This document shows positions 1 to 8,742 of a DNA stretch of 55,002 bases, piece by piece. A model generated the notes under the pieces. The model searched no databases. It had not been told where the DNA came from and saw nothing but the letters and a program-made list of their open reading frames with translations. A program made the position numbers and the translations under genes. The stretch's first letter is position 1, and the number at the start of each line of letters is the position of its first letter. The DNA is from Mycobacterium arosiense ATCC BAA-1401 = DSM 45069 (GTDB taxonomy: Bacteria > Actinomycetota > Actinomycetes > Mycobacteriales > Mycobacteriaceae), in NCBI RefSeq assembly GCF_002086125.1, contig NZ_MVHG01000027.1, positions 1-55,002 on the forward strand, read 5' to 3'.

Positions 1-178
1 ACGGCCCGAACGCCCCGGGCACGTCTCGCCAGGCGATCCCACACCGGTACCGATAAATAATGCCCTCGACCATCGAGCGGGCATCCTGAAAGGGCCTGCC
101 CCGCTTGCCTGTCCGAGTCGGAAGCAAATCTTCAATCAACGACCACTGAGCATCGGTGAGCAACTGAAACCGCGACAT
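1..178 (-). CDS. IS5-family transposase, N-terminal part, cut by window edge
   Basis: Read on the minus strand from the ATG at 176-178, the sequence begins MSRFQLLTDAQWSLIEDLLP and continues through a GRPF element and a YRYRCGIAWRDVP element. This is the usual start (DUF4096-like region) of IS5-group DDE transposases. About 59 codons are visible and the catalytic part lies off the left edge. Whether the full gene is intact cannot be judged. The element terminus appears to be near 224-228, directly against the stop codon of the neighbouring TetR gene. Confidence 0.8.
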   Translation of the reverse strand, partial: MSRFQLLTDAQWSLIEDLLPTRTGKRGRPFQDARSMVEGIIYRYRCGIAWRDVPGAFGP

Positions 179-228
179 GACTCAAGCCTCGGGCACAACA
201 TCCAAAATCTTTGCCAGACACGCCCTAG
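179..228. repeat. Probable IS5-type element end with CTAG target
   Basis: The non-coding stretch between the transposase start and 224 ends in ttgccagacacgcc, which on the minus strand reads as a GGCGTGTCTGGCAA-type terminal inverted repeat. It abuts CTAG at 225-228. IS5-group elements commonly target YTAR/CTAG sequences. The other end is outside the window, so the inverted-repeat partner and target duplication cannot be checked. Confidence 0.5.
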
Positions 229-842
229 ACGGCCTCGCCGGTGTCCACCGCCAGCGGTGGCCGGTGTTCGTCGATCAACAGGCGGGCCATCTTGCGGGCT
301 CGCAGCGCGGCGTCCCGATCGCCGACGGCGGCCAGGATGATGGCGCCCTTCATCAGGATGTGCCACGACGACGCGAAGTCCTCCACGTCGGTCAAACCCG
401 CCGCCATGGCGCGGCCACGCACGATGTCGCGGACGTGTTCGATGTGGCCGATGCACGCCTTTCCGATCGGATGCTCGGGCCCCAGCTCGAGCAGCACGTT
501 GATGAACGAGCAGCCCTCGTATCGGTCGTGCAGCTGAAACCACTCGTGCATGACGTCGAACATCGCCAGCAACCGTTCCTCGGGGGTGTCACCGCGCTGG
601 CGCGACTGCTCCTCGATCAAACCGTGCGTCCAGATCTCCTCCCGACGCTGCAGCACCGCCAGCACCAGGTCGTCCTTGGTCGCGAAATGGCGGTACAGCG
701 TCGCCCGGGCGACACCGGCCCGCCCGATCACCTCGTCCGTGCCCACCGCGCGGATGCCGCGTTGGCTGAACAGGTCATAGGCCGCGGCCAGGACGCGTTC
801 GCGGGGCGACGCGGCGGAGGTTTCGACATCGGGAGGGCTCAT
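225..842 (-). CDS. TetR/AcrR family transcriptional regulator
   Basis: A 205-aa protein with a typical N-terminal helix-turn-helix: RERVLAAAYDLFSQRGIRAV, then a GTDEVIGRAGVARATLYRHF recognition-helix region at residues 35-55, followed by an all-helical ligand domain. It acts in the cytoplasm as a ligand-sensing repressor; the ligand is unknown. Its stop codon lies inside the CTAG at the edge of the IS element, so the last codons or any downstream partner gene may have been affected by the insertion. The promoter side contains the inverted repeat AGACAG-N6-CTGTCT at 878-895, about 35 bp upstream, suggesting autoregulation. Confidence 0.9.
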   Translation of the reverse strand: MSPPDVETSAASPRERVLAAAYDLFSQRGIRAVGTDEVIGRAGVARATLYRHFATKDDLVLAVLQRREEIWTHGLIEEQSRQRGDTPEERLLAMFDVMHEWFQLHDRYEGCSFINVLLELGPEHPIGKACIGHIEHVRDIVRGRAMAAGLTDVEDFASSWHILMKGAIILAAVGDRDAALRARKMARLLIDEHRPPLAVDTGEAV

Positions 843-877
843 ACCAGGCCTTACCGTACTCTTAGCCCCTCGCCGGT

Positions 878-895
878 AGACAGACCGCCCTGTCT
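878..895. promoter_or_regulatory. Candidate operator of the TetR gene
   Basis: AGACAG, six bases, CTGTCT form a perfect 6-bp inverted repeat between the TetR start (842) and the STAS gene (1022). The size and position suit a TetR-family autoregulatory site. A further cagtctgtcttcagac stretch lies near 929-944. Binding is inferred. Confidence 0.4.
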
Positions 896-1021
896 CGTTA
901 TAGAAATGAGATTCGCATCCGCGAACAGTCTGTCTTCAGACATTAGGACGGGCATCCATCGAGGCGTCTGCGGCGCCTGTCGATCAGGGGGTCCATCACG
1001 AATTCCGTCATTGTCGAGCAG

Positions 1022-1435
1022 ATGCCGACCACTCATTTGACGCTGAGCACGAAGCTTGTCTACGAACTCGGTGACCCCAACAGCACGCTGCGGGCTACCG
1101 CGGATCGCTGCGGCCCGTCGGTGGTGATCTACGCCGGCGGCGAGGTCGACGCCTGCAACGAGGACACCTGGCGCCACCTGGTGCGCGAGGCGGCCAGCGG
1201 CGTCACCGCTCCGGGCCCCTTCGTGGTCGACGTCACCGGGCTGGACTTCATGGGCTGCTGCGCGTTCGCGGTGCTCGCCGATGAGGCGAAAAGCTGCCAG
1301 GGACGCGGGATCGACCTGCGCCTGGTCAGCTGCGGGTCGATCGTCGCCCGCGTCGTCGATGCTTGCGGCCTGTCCGGCGTGCTGCCCATCTACCCGACCG
1401 TGGACTCCGCGCTGTCCGCGGCTGACCGCTGGTAG
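1022..1435 (+). CDS. STAS-domain protein (anti-sigma factor antagonist type)
   Basis: A 137-aa protein. The central part reads VVIYAGGEVDACNEDTWRHL, then VVDVTGLDFMGCCAFAVLAD, then a region near residues 95-125 ending GLSGVLPIYPTVDSALSA. This is the beta-alpha layout of STAS proteins, with the DFMGC segment where SpoIIAA-like proteins carry the phosphorylatable Ser/Thr (usual pattern D-[FL]-[MI]-[DG]-S/C). A Cys pair stands where Ser is common, so phospho-control may be absent or altered. Mycobacteria carry several such SigF-network antagonists. The gene lies 22 bp upstream of the ligase gene and may be cotranscribed with it. Confidence 0.8.
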   Translation: MPTTHLTLSTKLVYELGDPNSTLRATADRCGPSVVIYAGGEVDACNEDTWRHLVREAASGVTAPGPFVVDVTGLDFMGCCAFAVLADEAKSCQGRGIDLRLVSCGSIVARVVDACGLSGVLPIYPTVDSALSAADRW

Positions 1436-1457
1436 GCCTCGGGCTGTAACCGGCTCA

Positions 1458-2543
1458 ATGGTCGACCATCCCACTGTGGGTGCCGAGGAGGAATTTCTTT
1501 TCATCGACCCGCGAACCGGCGAGCCCGCCCCGCGCAACGTTGCCGTGGCCGCAGAGGCGAAGTCGCGCGGCGTCGAACTGCAGCTCGAGCTCAGCAGTTG
1601 CCAGGTGGAAACCACGTCGAACGTGGCGGCGACCAGCGCCGAGCTCGGCGCGGAACTGAGCAGGTTGCGACGCACGGCGGCGCAGGCCGCACAGGCCGCC
1701 GGGGTTGCACTGCTGGCCTGTGGCCTGCCGCCTTCCACGCCGCACGAGTTCCCGGTCACCGACACCGCGCGCTACCGGCGGATCGGCGAAGAGTTCGGGA
1801 TGATCGCCCACGAGCAGGGCATCTGCGGGTGCCACGTGCACGTGCAGGTGCCCGACCGCGCCGCGGCCATCCACGTCAGCAATTGGCTTCGGCCGTGGCT
1901 GCCGACTTTGCTTGCGCTGTCGGCTAATTCGCGGGTGTACCGCAGCTCGGACAGCGGACACGCGAGTTGGCGCAGCGTGCTGTGGCGGCGCTGGCCCGCC
2001 GCCGGGGCGCCGCCGTACTTCGCCTCACCCGACGAGTATGACGAGGCCGTGCGCATGTTGGTCGACAATAAGGTGATCCTGGACAAGGACATGATCTATT
2101 GGGACGTAAGGCCTTCCGCGGACTTCCCGACCGTGGAGGTCCGGGTGGCCGACGTGCCGGCCACCGTCGCCGAAACCGTGCTGCTCGCCACGCTGATAAG
2201 GGCGGCGGTGATGACGGCGCTCGACTCGCCCGACGACGCGCGGCGGCTGCCACCGGGGGCATTGCGCGCGGCGTATTGGAAGGCCGCACACGACGGATTG
2301 TCCGGCCAAGCACTCGATTTGATTCACGGCCGTGGCGCGGTACCGGCGGCCGAGCAACTGAGGGCGTTAATGCAGCGGGTGCGCCCGGCCCTGGAGTCGC
2401 TGGGCGAATACGACCACGTTCGCGACGAGCTCGCCCGCGTCGTCACCGACGGCAACGGGGCGATGCGTCAGCTGCGGGCGTGGCGCAAGCGCAATAAGGT
2501 GTCCGATGTCATCGCCGAGGCCGCCGCGGCGACGCTGAGTTGA
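1458..2543 (+). CDS. YbdK-type carboxylate-amine ligase (glutamate-cysteine ligase family 2)
   Basis: 361 aa from ATG 1458. This family makes an ATP-dependent peptide-like bond, classically gamma-Glu-Cys, though YbdK-type enzymes are weak ligases whose true substrate is often unknown. Visible marks are VGAEEEFLFID at the N-terminus (metal/ATP-binding acidic cluster), ELSSCQVETTS, a GCHVHVQVPD His motif near residue 130, and a WDVRPS...PTVEVRVADVP segment typical of GCS2. The full length matches the family. ORF extensions upstream of 1458 overlap the STAS gene and are unlikely. Mycobacteria often carry one such gene (Rv0433-like). Confidence 0.88.
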   Translation: MVDHPTVGAEEEFLFIDPRTGEPAPRNVAVAAEAKSRGVELQLELSSCQVETTSNVAATSAELGAELSRLRRTAAQAAQAAGVALLACGLPPSTPHEFPVTDTARYRRIGEEFGMIAHEQGICGCHVHVQVPDRAAAIHVSNWLRPWLPTLLALSANSRVYRSSDSGHASWRSVLWRRWPAAGAPPYFASPDEYDEAVRMLVDNKVILDKDMIYWDVRPSADFPTVEVRVADVPATVAETVLLATLIRAAVMTALDSPDDARRLPPGALRAAYWKAAHDGLSGQALDLIHGRGAVPAAEQLRALMQRVRPALESLGEYDHVRDELARVVTDGNGAMRQLRAWRKRNKVSDVIAEAAAATLS

Positions 2544-2587
2544 GCCATATCCTTGCGGCCAATCCCGTTGCCGCGACCGGGTTCTGC

Positions 2588-3373
2588 TCAGGTCACCGCG
2601 AGCAGCCGATACAGCCCGATCAGCCCCACGGCCACGATGATCGCCCGCAACGTATTGCCCGACAACCGGCGCCCATACCGCGCGCCCAGCAGCCCGCCGA
2701 CCCATGACCCCGCCGCGATCAGCCCGGCGGTCGGCCAGCTGATCCGGTCGAACGCCACCGTCGTATAGGCAAGAGCGGCAACCACATTCACCACCAACGC
2801 CAATAGGTTCTTGGCCGCGTTCATGCGCTGCACCGACTCCGGTAGCAGGGCGCCCATCAGACCGACCAGCAGAATCCCTTGCGCGGCGGTGAAGTAGCCG
2901 CCGTAGACGCCGACGGCGAACGTGCCCAACACCAGCGTCGCCATCCGGCGCGGGCTGACGTGTTCGGGTGAGCGGCCCGCCCCCGCGGCGCGCCGGGCCG
3001 TCCACGCCTGGATCCGCGGCCCGATAACCACCAAGACCAGCGCCAGCACCAGCAGCACCGGCACGATGTCGGCGAACACCTTCTCGGGCAGATGCAGCAG
3101 CAGGTAGGCGCCCAGCACCGCACCGGCCAGCGATGCCGGGAGCTGCCACCTGAGCCGATCCCACTGGCCGCGCAGCTCGGCGCGATAGCCCCAGGTGCCC
3201 GAGACGCTGCCCGCCACCAGGCCCGTCGCGTTCGACATGGTGGCCGTCACCGGCGGATAACCGAGCGCGACCAGCGTCGGGAAGGTGATCAGTGTGCCGG
3301 AACCGACCAGCGCGTTGATCGCACCGGCACCCAGCCCGGCCAGGCATACGAGGAACATCTGAAATGGCGACAC
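2588..3373 (-). CDS. TSUP (TauE/SafE) family membrane permease
   Basis: A 261-aa, very hydrophobic protein with about eight predicted membrane segments in two similar halves. The N-terminal GAGAINALVGSGTLITFPTL motif is diagnostic of the sulfite/sulfonate exporter TauE/SafE family; the second half carries GGYFTAAQGILLVGL, equivalent to the family GFFGPGTG-like repeat. It probably exports or imports sulfur anions or organic acids across the plasma membrane. The substrate cannot be set by sequence. It is convergent with the ligase gene and ends 45 bp from it. Confidence 0.88.
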   Translation of the reverse strand: MSPFQMFLVCLAGLGAGAINALVGSGTLITFPTLVALGYPPVTATMSNATGLVAGSVSGTWGYRAELRGQWDRLRWQLPASLAGAVLGAYLLLHLPEKVFADIVPVLLVLALVLVVIGPRIQAWTARRAAGAGRSPEHVSPRRMATLVLGTFAVGVYGGYFTAAQGILLVGLMGALLPESVQRMNAAKNLLALVVNVVAALAYTTVAFDRISWPTAGLIAAGSWVGGLLGARYGRRLSGNTLRAIIVAVGLIGLYRLLAVT

Positions 3374-3427
3374 CGAAGAAAAACCTTAGCGTGCCCCAGA
3401 TTTCGTACCGAAGGCGACTGCCGTCCG

Positions 3428-4369
3428 TCAGGCGGGCGGGGCTTCGGCGCCGCGTTCGACGCCGGTACGCAGCTTGACCGAGGCCGAGTAAACCAGGGTC
3501 CGAAAGTGCAGCACCGGATCGTCGGAGGGTTCGATGCCGTCGGTCACCCGCATCGGGTCGAACACCACAATGTCGCCGCCGTGCTCGCGCTCGGTTTCCA
3601 AACCGGTGATCGCCAGCGTGCCCACGGTGGCGATCTGGGTGCTCTGCCAGGCGGCCGACGGGTCCACGATCGAGTCGGTGGGCCCGGCGATCTGCACCCG
3701 GAAGTCGAACCGCACCGGCCCGCCGCCCAGCCGCGCATTCAGTTCCTCGGTGAGGAAGTCCGGGTCCTTGCCGTGGGCGTCCGATCCGGACAGGTACTCC
3801 TCGGATACGGTCGGAACCAGGTGGTAGCGAACGAATCTGGCGCTGCCGTCGGCGGCGATCCAGCGGAAGGCGTGCAGGCCGTGGTATTCGGTGGTGGCGT
3901 AGCTGGCCGGGATCCGGTTCGCCTCGCGCAGGATGGGTAGGGCGCCGAGCAGCCGCGGATGGGTGAGCAGGTGTTTGGCCATCCGCAGCGGCGTGGTGAG
4001 GCCGGGCCGCATCGCCTTGAGCAAGTCGATGAATCCGTTCGGTGTGCTGGAAACGAACAGCCGGGCGGTCTGCGCTGAGACGTCGGTGGTGGAGCCGTCG
4101 GGCAGGGTGAACTTCACCGCCATCCCGCGCACGCCGGGCGCGCCGTCGCGCTGCTTCGGGTTGCCCGACCCGTTGGAGAAGCGGATCAGCGCCGGCACCG
4201 TCGAACCGTCGAGATGCGGTGCGCGCGAGAGCATAAGCGCGTCGGGGGTCGCGGTGAATGTGCCGCGGTACAAGGTGCCCTTGGCGTGCAACGCGCGGCA
4301 ACCGGGCTGTGCCCCGCCGGCGCCCCGGATGGCCTCGATCGCCTGGTCAGGAGTAAGTCCACCGCTCAT
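3428..4369 (-). CDS. Minimal catalase-fold heme peroxidase (MAP2744c type)
   Basis: A 313-aa protein, much shorter than classical catalases (about 480-750 aa) but the normal size for the catalase family peroxidases known from mycobacteria and Pseudomonas. It shows the distal His in ALHAKGTLYRGTFT (His28), distal Asn66 in RFSNGSGNP, and the proximal Tyr region RTLVYSASVKLRTG near residue 295. Family members bind heme and use peroxide with organic donors rather than simply dismutating it. It sits on the same strand as the SDR gene upstream, 18 bp away, and is likely cotranscribed with it. Confidence 0.88.
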   Translation of the reverse strand: MSGGLTPDQAIEAIRGAGGAQPGCRALHAKGTLYRGTFTATPDALMLSRAPHLDGSTVPALIRFSNGSGNPKQRDGAPGVRGMAVKFTLPDGSTTDVSAQTARLFVSSTPNGFIDLLKAMRPGLTTPLRMAKHLLTHPRLLGALPILREANRIPASYATTEYHGLHAFRWIAADGSARFVRYHLVPTVSEEYLSGSDAHGKDPDFLTEELNARLGGGPVRFDFRVQIAGPTDSIVDPSAAWQSTQIATVGTLAITGLETEREHGGDIVVFDPMRVTDGIEPSDDPVLHFRTLVYSASVKLRTGVERGAEAPPA

Positions 4370-4387
4370 GGACGAATCTTAGTCGGA

Positions 4388-5179
4388 TCAGTCGGGAAAG
4401 CCGAAGAGTTCGACCACACCGTGATCGCGGCCGGCGGTGTAGCCGCCGTCCACGGCGAGGGCCTGGCCGCTGACGAAGGATGCGTCGGGAGAGAGCAGGA
4501 AGGCGGCCATGGCGGCGATCTCGTCGGGCTGCCCCAGCCGCCGCAGGGCGTGCTCCTTGGTGATGGAGGCCAGCGGCCCCTCCATCCCGGGGATGCTGAA
4601 GACGCTGTGGGCCATGGGTGTTTCGATGAAGCCGGGGCAGATGACGTTGGCCCGGATGCCGCTGGGTCCGTAGTCGAGCGCGACGTTCTTGGTGAGCAGC
4701 ACGACGCCGCCCTTGGCCGCGTTGTACGAGCTGCCCCCGGCCGTGCCCTCCAGGCCTTCGACGCTGGCGACCGTCACGATCGAGCCCCGCTCGCCGTCGG
4801 CTCGGGGCTGGTCGATCATCCTGGCCAGGGCCGCCTTGGCCACCAGGAAGGTGCCGGTGAGGTTGATCCCGATCACCCGGTCCCATTCGGCACGGTCGAG
4901 CAGGTGCACCGGGCCTCCCCCGGCGACCCCGGCGGCGTGGAAGAGGCCGTCGAGGCGGCCCGGCACGGCGGCCAGCACCGCGGCGATCGCGGCTTCGTCG
5001 GTCACGTCGGCAAACACGAAGGTGAACCGCGCGCCCAGGTCATCGGGCGGGGCGGCCAGGTCGGCGCCGATCACGGTGCCGCCCTCTGCCAACAATCGCC
5101 GCGCCGTGGCCAACCCGATTCCGGACGCGGCGCCGGTCACGACGAAGTTGCGGGAACGGGCGCGGTCGGCGTTCACCAT
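4388..5179 (-). CDS. SDR-family NAD(P)-dependent oxidoreductase
   Basis: 263 aa. Rossmann motif [17 protein letters not shown] at the N-terminus, NAG-equivalent HAAGVAGG, catalytic Ser in VASVEGLEG, and YNAAKGG carrying the Tyr-x-x-x-Lys pair, then PGFIETPMA and the C-terminal VDGGYTAG. This is a classical SDR that would interconvert an alcohol and a ketone in the cytoplasm. The length is normal. It heads a probable two-gene unit with the catalase-like gene downstream. The acidic residue after the second strand (ADLAAPP) suggests an NAD(H) preference. Confidence 0.88.
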   Translation of the reverse strand: MVNADRARSRNFVVTGAASGIGLATARRLLAEGGTVIGADLAAPPDDLGARFTFVFADVTDEAAIAAVLAAVPGRLDGLFHAAGVAGGGPVHLLDRAEWDRVIGINLTGTFLVAKAALARMIDQPRADGERGSIVTVASVEGLEGTAGGSSYNAAKGGVVLLTKNVALDYGPSGIRANVICPGFIETPMAHSVFSIPGMEGPLASITKEHALRRLGQPDEIAAMAAFLLSPDASFVSGQALAVDGGYTAGRDHGVVELFGFPD

Positions 5180-5386
5180 GTCGCATCCTTATCTGTCGGT
5201 CGGTCAGCCGGTCGGCCCCGTCATGGTGACACACGTTCGCCCCGTTGGCTTTACAAATTTCCTTGCCGGTTCGATAGGCCGGCATTATCGAGGGATAGCA
5301 AACCCGTCTTGGACATTGCCGTCACAACTGGAGGACGATAAGCCCACGGGCGAACTCCGCAGCGCCCGACGGCGTTAGGAACAACG

Positions 5387-5980
5387 ATGCCAACACTTCA
5401 GCCATGGGCGCTGTCCCGTCGGACCGGGTGGCGATTCGGGGCGATCGTCGCGGCCGCCGTGGTCCTGCTCGGCCCCACCGCCCACCGGGCCGAACCGACC
5501 GCCGCGGTCGCATTGATGTCCGACGACGCCATCGCCATCGCGCAAGGCGTCTCCGTCACCCCGGCGCCGGGCTGGACGGTCGGACACCGCGGCCCGAACT
5601 GGGTGGCGCTGAGCAATGCCGACACCAGCGCACAGCTGCGGATCACCGTCAAACCCGCGGGCAGCGCTGATGCCGCCGATCTGCTGCAGGCCGACGTCGA
5701 TCAGTTCACCGGCAGCGCGTCGGCCATCCTGACCGACGTGAACCGCCTGGGCCCGCCCGAGACCAAACGCCTACCCGGCCCCAACTTCCAGCAGGAAGCC
5801 TCTATCAACTACACCGCCAACGTGCTGGATCCGCAGGGCGCGATTCCGGTGATCGGCACCTTCACCGAGCTGCTGAGCACCTCGAACGGCCGGTCGGCGT
5901 TCATCGACTTCCGGCAGGACAGCAGCGCGACCACCCAGGCCGTCGGCGAGGGCGCAATGATGATCAGCTCCCTGCAATGA
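5387..5980 (+). CDS. Secreted or membrane-anchored hypothetical protein
   Basis: 197 aa. The N-terminus has basic residues (SRRTGWR) followed by a hydrophobic stretch FGAIVAAAVVLLGPTA, that is, a signal peptide or N-terminal anchor. No lipobox Cys is visible. The rest reads as a compact beta-rich extracytoplasmic domain similar in style to mycobacterial proteins with a PsbP/LpqN-like fold (GVSVTPAPGWTVGHRGPNWVAL... QLRITVKPAG). I do not recognise a specific function. It is separated from the FadD-like gene by 93 bp on the same strand. Confidence 0.7.
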   Translation: MPTLQPWALSRRTGWRFGAIVAAAVVLLGPTAHRAEPTAAVALMSDDAIAIAQGVSVTPAPGWTVGHRGPNWVALSNADTSAQLRITVKPAGSADAADLLQADVDQFTGSASAILTDVNRLGPPETKRLPGPNFQQEASINYTANVLDPQGAIPVIGTFTELLSTSNGRSAFIDFRQDSSATTQAVGEGAMMISSLQ

Positions 5981-6073
5981 GCCGCTAGCCGATTGCGCGG
6001 GCGAGGGTCGGCGTCGCGCGCGCAAAACCGATCGCGTATTACAAACTGGTACGAATCGAACGCGGAGGGATTC

Positions 6074-7633
6074 ATGCCACCAGCCGACACGGCGACCAGC
6101 ACGGCGGAGACGCTCGCCGGCATCATCGAACGACACGCACAGCAGCGGCCCGACGCGATCGCCATCCACTACGGCGAACGCCAGTGGTCCTGGGCCGAAT
6201 GGAGCTCGCGGATCCGCCGTGCGGCCGGGGCGCTGCGCGCCGCCGGTCTCGAGCGGGGCCAGTGCGTGGCTTTTTTGGACAAGAATCACCCCGCCTGTCT
6301 CGAAGTCCTCATCGCCGGCGCGTCCATCGGCGTAGTCACCACTGTTGTCAACTGGCGGGTGATCGGTGACGAGCTCGTCCACGTCCTCACCGACAGCGGC
6401 GCGCGCGTGCTGCTCGTCGGCGCCGAGCTGCGCCCGGCCGCCGAGGCCGCCGCCGAGCGTGTCCCGAGCTTGCAACGCGTCATCGAGGTCGGCGACGAAT
6501 ATGAATCGCTGCTCGCAGCGGCGGCACCGGCGCGGCCGGACGCGAGCGTCGAGGAGAACGAAACCGCGTTGGTGATCTACAGCTCCGGCACCACCGGGCG
6601 CGCCAAGGGCGTGCTGCTGAGCCAGCGCGCGCTGGTCAATCACGCGTCCAACCTGGCTCCGGCGTTTCCCTTCAACGAGGGCGACGCGAATCTGGCGGCG
6701 ATGCCGTTGTTCCACGTGGGCGGGATCGGTTATGCGCTGTTCGGAATCCGTTCGGGCGCACCGACATTCATGACGCGCGAGCCCGACGCGGCAACGCTGA
6801 TCGGCGCGGTGCGCGCCGGCGCCACGCACGCGTTCTTCGTTCCGCCGGTGATCGCCCGGTTCCTCGACGCCGGCGCGGCGGCGGCCGCGGCCATCGCCGG
6901 GCTGCGCTACATCGTGTACGGCGCCGCACCGATGCCGCTGCCGCTGTTGCAGCGGGCGCTGTCCACGTGGCCAGGCACGAAATTCGTGCAGGTGTACGGG
7001 CAGACCGAATTGTGCGGCGCGGTCACCGCCCTGTCGGACGACGATCACCGCGATGCGGCGCGGCCCGAGCTGCAACTGGCGGCCGGAAAGGCCGTGCTGG
7101 GCTGCGAGATTCGCATCGTCGACCCACAGACCGGTAACCCGTTGGCGGCCGGCGAGTCCGGTGAGGTGTGGGTGCGCAGCAACCAGAACATGACTGGCTA
7201 CCTCAACCGCCCGGACGCGACGGCCGAGACCATCACCGCCGACGATTGGGTGCGCACCGGCGACATCGGTCGCGTGGACGCCGACGGTTACCTCTACATC
7301 GAGGACCGCATCAAGGACATGATCATCACCGGGGGCGAGAACGTGTATGGCCCCGAGGTGGAAAGCGTGCTCATCGAGCATCCCGCCGTGCAGGACGCCG
7401 CCGTGATCGGGGTGCCCGACGACTTCTGGGGCGAATCGGTCAAGGCGATCGTGGTGGCCGACGGCGACGTCGATCCCGCCGGCATCATCGAATTCTGCCG
7501 ACGGCAGTTGGCCGGCTTCAAGTGTCCGCGCACCGTGGACTTCGTGCCCGAACTCCCCCGCAACGCGAGCGGAAAGATCCTGAAAAACCAGTTGCGGGAG
7601 CCGTTTTGGCGCGATCGCGGCCGGGGCATTTGA
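6074..7633 (+). CDS. Acyl-CoA synthetase (FadD-like AMP-dependent ligase)
   Basis: 519 aa from ATG 6074, preceded by GGAGG at about 6064. It activates a carboxylic acid to an acyl-adenylate and then a CoA thioester. Motifs: the P-loop-like YSSGTTGRAKG near residue 175, YGQTE at about 305, GDIGRVDADGYLYIEDRIKDMI near 400-420, ENVYGPEVES, and the C-terminal PRNASGKILKNQL with the adenylation Lys. All core motifs are intact. Similar mycobacterial FadDs act on fatty or cyclic acids. The upstream in-frame extension to 5993 lacks a ribosome site. Its stop overlaps the TTG start of the next gene. Confidence 0.92.
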   Translation: MPPADTATSTAETLAGIIERHAQQRPDAIAIHYGERQWSWAEWSSRIRRAAGALRAAGLERGQCVAFLDKNHPACLEVLIAGASIGVVTTVVNWRVIGDELVHVLTDSGARVLLVGAELRPAAEAAAERVPSLQRVIEVGDEYESLLAAAAPARPDASVEENETALVIYSSGTTGRAKGVLLSQRALVNHASNLAPAFPFNEGDANLAAMPLFHVGGIGYALFGIRSGAPTFMTREPDAATLIGAVRAGATHAFFVPPVIARFLDAGAAAAAAIAGLRYIVYGAAPMPLPLLQRALSTWPGTKFVQVYGQTELCGAVTALSDDDHRDAARPELQLAAGKAVLGCEIRIVDPQTGNPLAAGESGEVWVRSNQNMTGYLNRPDATAETITADDWVRTGDIGRVDADGYLYIEDRIKDMIITGGENVYGPEVESVLIEHPAVQDAAVIGVPDDFWGESVKAIVVADGDVDPAGIIEFCRRQLAGFKCPRTVDFVPELPRNASGKILKNQLREPFWRDRGRGI

Positions 7634-8427
7634 GCACTCGGGTGGATGCGGCGCGACGCGACGGCGCGATCAGCGTGCTGGGTGGTCCCACGACTGTCAT
7701 CGACATCGCGGGCCGCAGGATCGTCATGGACCCGACGTTCGATCCGCCGGGCGTGCACGCCTACCTGACCAAGCTCACCGGTCTGGCGGTGAGCGCCGAG
7801 GCCCTGGGGCCGGTGGATGCGGTGCTGGTCAGCCACGACCAGCATCCCGACAATTTCGACGACGAGGGCCGCCGGATGGCGCTGGCGGCACCGTTGCTGC
7901 TCACCCACCCCGGCGCCGCGAGCCGGTTGGGCCCGCCGGCGGTCGGGTTGGCGCCCTGGCAGTCCCACGAATTACAGGGCGGACCCGAATCGTCTACCGT
8001 GCAAGCGGTTCCGGCGGTCCACGGTCCGGCCGACGGACAGCGCGACGCCGACGGTCACGTTAACTGCGGGGTGACGGGTTTCGCGCTGTCGGGGCCAGGC
8101 CTGCCGACGGTGTACCTCAGCGGCGACAACGCGTCGATGGCCGCGGTCAAAGACGTCACCGATCGCGTGGGTCAGGTCGACATCGCCGTGCTGTTCGCCG
8201 GGGCGGCGAGTGTGCCCGCCAAGGAGCGTGGGCGGCCGTTGACGCTGACGGCGACGCGCGCGGCGGCCGCGGCCGAACTGCTGGGCGCCAAGGCGGTGAT
8301 CCCCGCGCACGTCGACGGCTGGGCTCATTTCACCGAGGGCGTCGACGAATTCGTCGCGGCGTTCGATCAGGCCGGCATCAGCAACGTGCTGAAGGTCGCT
8401 CCGCACGGCGAGTGGATCGGGTTATAG
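7630..8427 (+). CDS. MBL-fold (UlaG-like) metallo-hydrolase
   Basis: 265 aa from TTG 7630, which overlaps the FadD stop (TTGA arrangement), so translation is probably coupled. The protein opens with ISVLGGPTTVIDIAGRRIVMD-type strands, has metal-site SHDQHPDNFD near residue 75, a later His in VPAVHGPADG, GVTGFALSGPGLPTVYLSGDNA, and PAHVDGWAHF near the C-terminus. The order fits UlaG-like beta-lactamase-fold hydrolases, although the first motif is a variant of HxHxDH. The larger ORF beginning at 7168 is only a reading of the FadD gene in another frame. The substrate is unknown; coupling to an acyl-CoA ligase suggests a lactone or thioester. Confidence 0.8.
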   Translation: MSTRVDAARRDGAISVLGGPTTVIDIAGRRIVMDPTFDPPGVHAYLTKLTGLAVSAEALGPVDAVLVSHDQHPDNFDDEGRRMALAAPLLLTHPGAASRLGPPAVGLAPWQSHELQGGPESSTVQAVPAVHGPADGQRDADGHVNCGVTGFALSGPGLPTVYLSGDNASMAAVKDVTDRVGQVDIAVLFAGAASVPAKERGRPLTLTATRAAAAAELLGAKAVIPAHVDGWAHFTEGVDEFVAAFDQAGISNVLKVAPHGEWIGL

Positions 8428-8724
8428 GTAAGGCAGCGTCGCCGTCTCCGCGGTCGCCGATGCGTCGTCGATCACCGCGGTGAGTTTGGACTGCAGGGTC
8501 GACGTGGCGTCCCCCACCGGCTTGTCGCAGAACCTGCAGAGCGCCTTGAAGTTTGGTTGTTCGTCTTCGTCCGGCCAGAACCGGCGCGGCCCGACCTGGG
8601 CCCCGGGGTCGAACTGCACGGATTGATGCGGGGCGTCTTTGAGGATTCTGCCGACGGGATGTTGTTGTGGGCATTCGAGTTTCAGCATGCCGACGCCCTC
8701 TTGATTGCCGACCATGTTCACCAT
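8422..8724 (-). CDS. Small conserved-type protein with Cys pairs
   Basis: 100 aa, convergent with and overlapping the end of the MBL gene by 6 bp. Cys residues in LECPQQHP and in LCRFCDKPVG (a CxxC knuckle) suggest a single metal site or redox pair. The upstream GAGG near the ATG at 8724 supports this start. Beyond a possible zinc-binding role I do not recognise the family. Confidence 0.6.
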   Translation of the reverse strand: MVNMVGNQEGVGMLKLECPQQHPVGRILKDAPHQSVQFDPGAQVGPRRFWPDEDEQPNFKALCRFCDKPVGDATSTLQSKLTAVIDDASATAETATLPYL

Positions 8725-8742
8725 CCTCGCGGGTGGGCGCTG

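Noticed and set aside
2367..4301. 644-codon minus-strand ORF across the TSUP and catalase-like genes
   Set aside because: It is an off-frame reading of those two genes on the same strand; motifs are absent and the composition is Arg-rich.
5771..7381. 536-codon minus-strand ORF opposite the FadD-like gene
   Set aside because: Antisense shadow of an intact acyl-CoA ligase; common in high-GC DNA.
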